Shown: positions 58,170-64,000 of the stretch, piece after piece
How positions within the stretch are numbered: position 1 is the first letter of the stretch
How the letters are laid out: every line of letters begins with the position of its first letter
Assembly (NCBI RefSeq): GCF_004664715.2
Contig: NC_051084.1
Span: 59,019,334 to 59,083,333, forward strand
Source: Peromyscus leucopus
Lineage: Eukaryota; Chordata; Mammalia; Rodentia; Cricetidae
Length of the DNA stretch: 64,000 nt
Reading direction: 5' to 3'
The notes under the pieces: generated by a model
What the model was told of the DNA's origin: nothing
Databases searched by the model: none
Seen by the model: only the letters and a program-made list of their open reading frames with translations
Program-made: the position numbers and the translations under genes

Positions 58170-59095
58170 GACTAAACAAAACAGAGGGAGATCCACTTGA
58201 CTTTGACGATGGGAAATGTCCAATCTCACCACAGGGCTCATGAATTTGGAGAAGGAACAGATACTTTTGTTCAGTAGTTAGCCCAACAATAAATTACTGT
58301 TGATATGTAATAATAATAATAATAATAAATACCATTGGTTGCTTTCCTTTAGTGTGAATCTCTAGATACATTCTGGAAAGATGGTAACAATAATGTCAAT
58401 GTCTAAGTCAGAGGGGTAAAGTACGAGGTGGGAATGGATGGCAGAGTGCTCCCAGTCTCAGCCTAAGAAGTGGGCAGTTGAGGAATCATGTTTAAATTTG
58501 TTAGGAAAAAAAATTAGAGGTTTACTTTTTATTACTTAAGTTTCACAGGCACAGTACCAGTGATAAACACTAGAAAATGCAGAGGGGGAGGGGATGGTGC
58601 TGAGAAGGCAGTGGGTGTCATCTGTGGGAAGAGGCACTCTGAAACAGGAGTAGAAACACACTCTCGATGATCCCAGAGCCTTGCAGCACAGACTGTGGTG
58701 ATTAAAATGGTGCCTCCGAAGTCTGGAGCTCCAGGCTAGGGAAGAGCTGGGCAAGAGGACACAGAAGGCTTTTCACAAATTTCAGGACTCTGATTTGTTT
58801 ACTGTGCATGTCTCATATTTACAAACCTAAGTATGAAGTTATTTTTAAAAGCTGCCAGCCTTTAGGAGGCAAATTAAACCATAGGAACTGAGAGAATACC
58901 TTTGACCTAGTGCCCTATGCAAAACAAAGAGGAGGTACTTAGAGCAAAATCACAAGGAGCTTTAAGAGGACAGTGGGGCAGTAAGGACACATGGAAGGCC
59001 CAGGAAGGATGGAGCAAAACAGGGAGGTTGGCTTAGAAAATGACAGAGAGAAGATGCACTCTGTTGCACCAAGCCTTGGAATCATTGATGAGTTA
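58170..59095. other. Unique sequence with a short (TAA)n run
   Basis: (TAA)n at 58307-58329. No gene recognised. Confidence 0.45.
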
Positions 59096-59098
59096 CAT

Positions 59099-59306
59099 CA
59101 GTGGTTCTCAACCTGTGGGGTCAAACAACCCTTTTACAGGGGTCACCTAAGACCATCAGAAAACACAGGTGGTTACATCATGACTGATAACAGTAGCAAA
59201 ATTACAGTTATGAAGTAGCAACAAAAATAATTTTACTGTTGGGGGTCAGCACATCATGAGGAGCTGTGTTGAAGGGTCGCAGCATTCAGAAGGTTGAGAC
59301 CCACCG
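59099..59306. mobile_element. Non-autonomous hAT-type DNA transposon (URR1-like)
   Basis: Left terminus CAGTGGTTCTCAACCTGTGG and right terminus 'aggttgagacccaccg'. The interior shares 'acagttatgaagtagcaac' and 'gttgggggtcagcac' with the element at 25156. Flanks 'gttacat' and 'gttagat' suggest a decayed duplication. Confidence 0.8.
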
Positions 59307-59309
59307 GTT

Positions 59310-60350
59310 AGATGAACCCTGGTCTGGACTTGGAACAGTCTGCATCTCAAAGATGATTCATCTGTGAAAGAAGCAGCTTCTGCTGAGACAGAATGGACTA
59401 GAGCTAGGTTTATTGGGTGAACGAACTCTCACCCCCTCCCGCCGCTCTCCCCTCCCCAGTACTAAGCAGTGCTTTGGCAAGAGAGGAAGAAGGCAATATT
59501 CATTCAAAATTGGAGCCTGGCCAGGTAGGCGAGAAAGGTGAGGGACAGGCATATTCTAGAAACTTGAGAGAAAGAATGAAAAAGCAGGCCAATTAGCAAA
59601 AGGTGTATTAATCAAAAGCCAATTTTGCAAATGGTGAAAAGTATTTCAATTATGTAATGAGCAATTCTTTTAAATGCAAAGTAGCATGTGAAAAGAGTGT
59701 TGTGTGCTGCAATTCAAATAACTAGCGCAACATAAATTATACTTATGCTCAGTGATTCATTAACTTGGGCTAGAGGTGAGTGCCACGTGCTGTGTGCTAA
59801 GACCAAGGCTCAGACTTCAGCACATTCCTATCCAAACTCATTGAACAAAGACTAAGCAGAGGAGCCCAGTTGGTGGAGAAACCTCTTGGTTAGCTATCAG
59901 CTACATCTGGAAACATTTAAAAAATGCTATGGGACAACTTCATGGAGCTGGAAAAGAGTCATTAGAACATGGAATGTTCTGGGAAAGCCTTGAGGTTCTT
60001 GGAAGCAACCCATTGGGCACTATGAGAACTAGGTTCTGCTTTACTCAGCTTTTTTGGACTGGCATTTGGCAACTCTAGTCCCTTTCACAGTCCTGGGTGG
60101 GCCTTGAAAGATGGCTGAGGCTTAGAAAGAGTCTTGTCATGTGATCTTAACTGTGGACCAAACTTCTCATTTGCAGTGAGTCCTGCTTCTGACTGAGGTC
60201 TTAAAATCTGACAGTCTTGAACTTGTGACATGAAACTACCCATATGGGGTGTGTAGGGGGATACAGGGCACCCCCAAAGGAGCTTGGCACCTCCTGCCTT
60301 GCATGAGTAGACTGAATTAAAGTCTGGTACCAGAGACTAATTCTGGCCTT
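59310..60350. other. Unique sequence, no gene seen
   Basis: No repeat or coding signal recognised. Confidence 0.45.
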
Positions 60351-60351
60351 G

Positions 60352-60785
60352 TATTAGTGTTCTCTAGAGGAACAAAACTTGCAAAATGAATAGATAGAAA
60401 GGGGATTTATTAGAATGACTTGCAGGCTGTGGTCCAGCTAATCCAACAATGGCTGTCTATAAATGGAAGGTCCAAGAATCCAGGAGTTCTTGAGTTCACG
60501 AGGCTGGATGTCTCAGCAGGTCTTCAGTATACACTGGAATCCTGAAGAAGTAGGCTCTAATGCCAGTGAAGAAAGGGACTTGCTAGTGAAAGCAGCAGGC
60601 AAAGAAGACAAAGTTCCTTCTTCCGTGTCCTTTACATAGGCTGCCAGCAGAAGGTATGGCCCAGATTAAAGTGGATCTTCCCACCTAAAATGATTTAATT
60701 AAGGAAATGAATGCCTCAGTGGTGAAGCCAGCTACTTGGGCTTTGGTTAATTCTAGATGTAGTCAAGGTGAGTCTGTGAACAAGT
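60352..60785 (+). mobile_element. Rodent interspersed repeat ('gttctctagaggaac' type)
   Basis: Blocks in order: 'tgtattagtgttctctagag', 'ggatttattagaatgactt', 'gcaggctgtggtccagcta', 'gaggctggatgtctcagca', 'tcttccgtgtcctttacat' and 'gtatggcccagattaaagt'. This repeat is common in rodent genomes. I cannot give its class with confidence; an LTR (MaLR-like) origin is possible. Confidence 0.6.
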
Positions 60786-60789
60786 GCAG

Positions 60790-61770
60790 AAACATTATTT
60801 ATCAATGCATTTACACAAGTATTTTGTGGTAAAGGAGGAGCTGAGAGGAGAAGGAGACTTTGCCTGTGTAACTCTGGCTGACAGAGACCTCAGAGGTCTG
60901 TGTGGCAGCTTCCAGTTTGGGCTCGGTGGCTCCTGGGATCACTGCCCAGCTATTGGCTCTATTTGCTCCCTTGCATTCTGAACTGCAGTAAGAGACACAC
61001 ACACCTTTGTTTGCTCCTTTGTTCACTGGAGGATTTGCTTAAGATTATTTTGTGCTCTGAACTTTGATATGGACTTGAGAGGCTGAAAACCTAATACAGA
61101 CAAGGCTATTTCCTTTTTCTCTAAACCTCAATGTACTTTAACTGCATCTCCTTTGAGATTTTTTTATTGTTGTTTTTTCACTTTGAACCATAGTTATTTA
61201 TTTGAATGTCATCTCCTATCTTGGGCTTTTGGCCAGACCTTTAAAAAATGGCTGTGGTGAGTAGATTTGATATGAAAATGTGTATTTCATAGTTCCTCAG
61301 AGAGAACTTTTGTAAAAAGCAGAGTTGGTTACCACGTATAAAATTTAGAAGTTGTCCCTACACAGACTTAGGAGTCTGTCTTCTTTAATAGTATTAGAAC
61401 ATCTGCAGCATTAAGAGTCCAATTAGAGGTTGTCTTTTTAGACCAAGCACAGCCTTTCTAGTGGGTCTGTGTTAGCCTTCCACTACCACAATAAATGTGT
61501 GAGATAACTACTCAGAAAGAGGAAAGGTCAGCTTTGCTTATATGAAACTCGAAGTTTCAGTCCCTGGTTATCTGGTCCCATTACTTTTTGGCCTTTGTCC
61601 AGCCAATGACATCCTAAAGCAGACTGCTTATTTTATTAAAACCAGAAACCAAAGAGAAAGACATGAAAGAAGCAGGCTTCCACTCTCCTCTTTAAGGGCA
61701 ACCCTCAACATCCAGAAAACCTCCCACTAACCCCTACCTCTTGAAGGTTTCATCATTGTCCATTAGCACC
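60790..61770. other. Unique sequence, no gene seen
   Basis: No repeat or coding signal recognised. Confidence 0.45.
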
Positions 61771-61772
61771 AC

Positions 61773-62302
61773 TGTGGTCGGTTTTTTGTCTGTTTGTTTT
61801 TTCACTCTTAGCTCTTTGGGAGCCTGCCACCCAGATCCCAAATAAATACACAAAGACTTCATCTTACTTACAAATGCTTAGTCTTAACATGGCTTGATTC
61901 TAGCCAGCTTTTCTTAACTTAAATTATCCCATCTACCTTTTGCCTCTTGGCTTTTACCTTTCTCTATTCTATATATCTCTCATTCCATCTTACTTTGTGG
62001 CTGGCTGTGTGGCTGGGTGCCTGGCCCCTGGCATCATCCTCTCCTTCTCCATTTCTCCTCCTCCCTCTTCTCTCTCCTATTTATTCTCTCTGCCCACCAG
62101 CCCTGCCTATTTCTCTCTCCTGCCTAGCTATTGGCTGCTCAGTTCTTTATTAGACCAATCAGAAATTTTAGACAGGCAAAGTAACACAGCTTCACAGAGT
62201 TAAAAAAATACGACATAAAAGAATGCAACACATCTTTGTATCATTAAACAAATATCCCCAGCATAAATAAATGTAACACATCTTAAACTAATATTCCATA
62301 AC
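61773..62302 (-). mobile_element. Solo LTR, rodent class II type, minus strand
   Basis: On plus it runs from TGTGGTCGG through 'ctctttgggagcctgccac', 'aattatcccatctaccttt' and a C/T-rich block to 'tattggctgctcagttctt' and 'aatattccataaca'. The minus strand therefore starts with the common 'tgttatggaatatt' LTR opening. Flanks caccac and cagcac match 5 of 6. No internal viral sequence. Confidence 0.7.
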
Positions 62303-62544
62303 ACAGCACTGGTTGTGCACCAAATCCCACATGGGTCTTTGGAGAACACATCAAAACAATAGCAACATATCAGATACCACCAATGGCTTTGAGCACTGGA
62401 GGTACTATTAACCGGAAGTTCTGAAGCTAGTTAGGGGAATGTGATTGTGGGTTAAATGTCAATCAGTTCTGGTAACACTTAAATCCACTCTAAGCCGCAG
62501 TTAGGAATAAAGGAGAAGGCAAAACTCTAGGTAAAAATATGTGG

Positions 62545-62700
62545 AAGATGTGTAGTGAAGCAGGGTAGGCATGGTGACACATGCCCATGTTCTCATCATT
62601 AGGGAAGCTGAGGCAGAAGGATTGAGTGTTCAAGATGAGCCTGGGACACACAGTGTAGCTCCTGGCCAGCCTTGACTACACAGTGAGATTCCCATATTAG
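62545..62700 (+). mobile_element. Old B1/proto-B1 SINE
   Basis: 'taggcatggtgacacatgcc', 'agggaagctgaggcagaag' and 'ccagccttgactacacagt'. Diverged. Confidence 0.55.
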
Positions 62701-62704
62701 AAAA

Positions 62705-63500
62705 CAAACAAGGGTTAGTGAAAAATCAGGCATGGCTTGACATACAGTAGTTCTGACCCTCAAGGTAGTGATGGTGTTTTACCGGGCTTGTTTGGTGGTC
62801 GTTCAGATGTCTTTATCAGCTGGTGTGAAGCCTCTTTAGCTGCTTTGTAGGAGGGCTGATCAAAGATCATGGTGGCCCTCTTTCCATCCATGGAAAAGCA
62901 GGGGAGCAGAAACATGGGGGATTTACAATAGCACCCTCCAAGGATACCGTCATCCATGCTGTGTGGTTACTTGGCATTTATGTACAAAAGGTACCCTGCA
63001 TGTTCCACGTAGGATCAACTCAAGGGAATCAATTATTCTTCAGAACTGCCCATGAGACCACACTTCAGCTGGAGTCCAACAAGGCCACAGGCCTTAGCTT
63101 CTTCGTCTGCCCTGCTGGCCTTGATTCTGAGAACAGCAGCATCTCAATAAACTATGCTGTTGGAAACCCAACCTTAGATACTGTGATGACAGAATTAAGT
63201 AGTTTAAAAGTTGAGAAACGGCTAGTGGCAGGGGGACAGGATGTGGGAGCTATTTCCTGCAGCATTCCCTTCCAGACTATGATTTAATCTCTGGCTCTTC
63301 AGCATAGGGCCTGGCATTCACTAAGTGCGTGACACATTTTATTTTCTTTGTCAAATGAATTTGACTTGGAGTTTGTTGAGTTTGAGAAAGCACCAAGGCA
63401 TCTGCCTGAGATACAGAACGAAGACCCGGGAAGGCTGCTAGAGGTAGAAATTCAGATCTCTCACAGGGAAGGAAGCAATTCAAGACAGAGGCAGTAATTA
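62705..63500. other. Unique sequence with an unassigned 108-codon frame
   Basis: A frame at 62961-63287 (plus) gives a protein of ordinary composition with no recognisable domain or homologue. A 65-codon minus frame lies at 62760-62957. Neither is supported as a gene. Confidence 0.35.
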
Positions 63501-63660
63501 GTGTCAAGTGCAAATGAAATCTGACTCTTTCAATGTAAAGCAGCCAACATTGGTCTTTATCTCAATTAGGTAGCTAATTCTCATTACTCTTAATCAATGA
63601 GTTACGATCTTCTAGTAATGTCTGGGCACAATTCCAATTAGTGAGTTTTGTTCACTGCTA
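63500..63660. promoter_or_regulatory. Homeobox-motif-rich unique segment, candidate conserved non-coding element
   Basis: Several TAATT/AATTA cores occur within about 150 bp ('tctcaattaggtagctaatt', 'ctcttaatcaatgagttac', 'aattccaattagtgag') with no repeat signature. Function is inferred from composition only. Confidence 0.22.
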
Positions 63661-64000
63661 GTCAGTAGGGTGGGTGGAAAAGAAGATCGATGGCAGGTTA
63701 GAGAAGTATTTGTGGATTTTGTTTGTCTTCTTGTGACAAATAATAGAACACGCCACTGAGACTCTTAGAAGAAGAAAGTCACCTTATACCAAAGAGTAGA
63801 TCAATACTCATTTTCTTCATTAAAATATTGTATTTTCTAAAAATGTAAATAAGGGAAACAGACATATCATTCAGTTATTCCAAAGGTGACTTTTTTTAAA
63901 AAAAAATCTTTCTTTTATATTTTGAGATTATAATGCAACTCTATCATTTCCTCCCTCCAAGCCCTCCCATATACCTCTCCCTGCTTTCTTCCAAATTCAT

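Noticed and set aside
62961..63287. 108-codon frame as a possible gene
   Set aside because: The composition is normal but there is no domain and no splice or polyadenylation context; kept only as part of the unique-region note.

Overview
The window is non-coding, repeat-dense nuclear DNA of a muroid rodent, most likely a cricetid (New World mouse, vole or hamster group). B1, B2/B3, B4-type and ID-type SINEs, Lx-type LINE-1 3' ends and rodent-type LTRs identify a muroid. The cricetid call rests on the 3' halves of the two youngest B1 copies (39027 and 49572), which carry the 'aggcaccaaaactacac' and 'aaggcgcaaagctacac' variants instead of the mouse consensus. The genus cannot be settled from this window. 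No complete protein-coding gene, rRNA, tRNA or CRISPR array is visible. The only coding-like stretch is a reading frame already open at the left edge (2-385), which I cannot assign to a family.

Layout. 1-6.2 kb: the edge reading frame, then mostly unique sequence with a B3, an L2-like remnant, a CpG-bearing segment, a composite SINE, a TATC microsatellite and an RSINE1-type SINE. 6.19-7.06 kb: a 27-copy, 32-bp minisatellite whose units carry a 10-bp palindrome. 7.2-8.6 kb: an L1 3' end inserted into an older repeat. 9.9-10.8 kb: a B1 split by a solo LTR, followed by GA and CA microsatellites. 11-14 kb: L1 fragments on both strands, one with a tail that became a CTTC/TTTC microsatellite. 15.4 kb: a perfect 21-bp inverted repeat. 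16.4-22.6 kb: an old L1 lacking its reverse transcriptase domain and split by a younger L1. 22.6-36 kb: mixed unique DNA, SINEs, a hAT-type transposon, LTR-like elements and an element with a four-fold 74-bp array. 36.5-36.8 kb: a tandem duplication in which only one copy holds an expanded GT microsatellite. 37-46 kb: mostly decayed L1, largely on the minus strand, plus a young B1. 46.9-47.1 kb: a long purine tract. 48-64 kb: several solo LTRs with 6-bp target duplications, a young B1, a 45-bp micro-SINE with a 16-bp duplication, a second hAT-type element and unique DNA.

No set of genes works together here. The sequence reads as intergenic or long-intron DNA that has accumulated nested insertions. 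Several unique, low-CpG but information-rich segments (near 1.3, 30.6-31.1, 52.0-52.5 and 63.5 kb) could be conserved regulatory elements, which only cross-species alignment can show. I found no convincing new biological system. The best leads are the 32-bp palindromic minisatellite, the 21-bp inverted repeat, the 74-bp array and the microsatellite-birth duplication.
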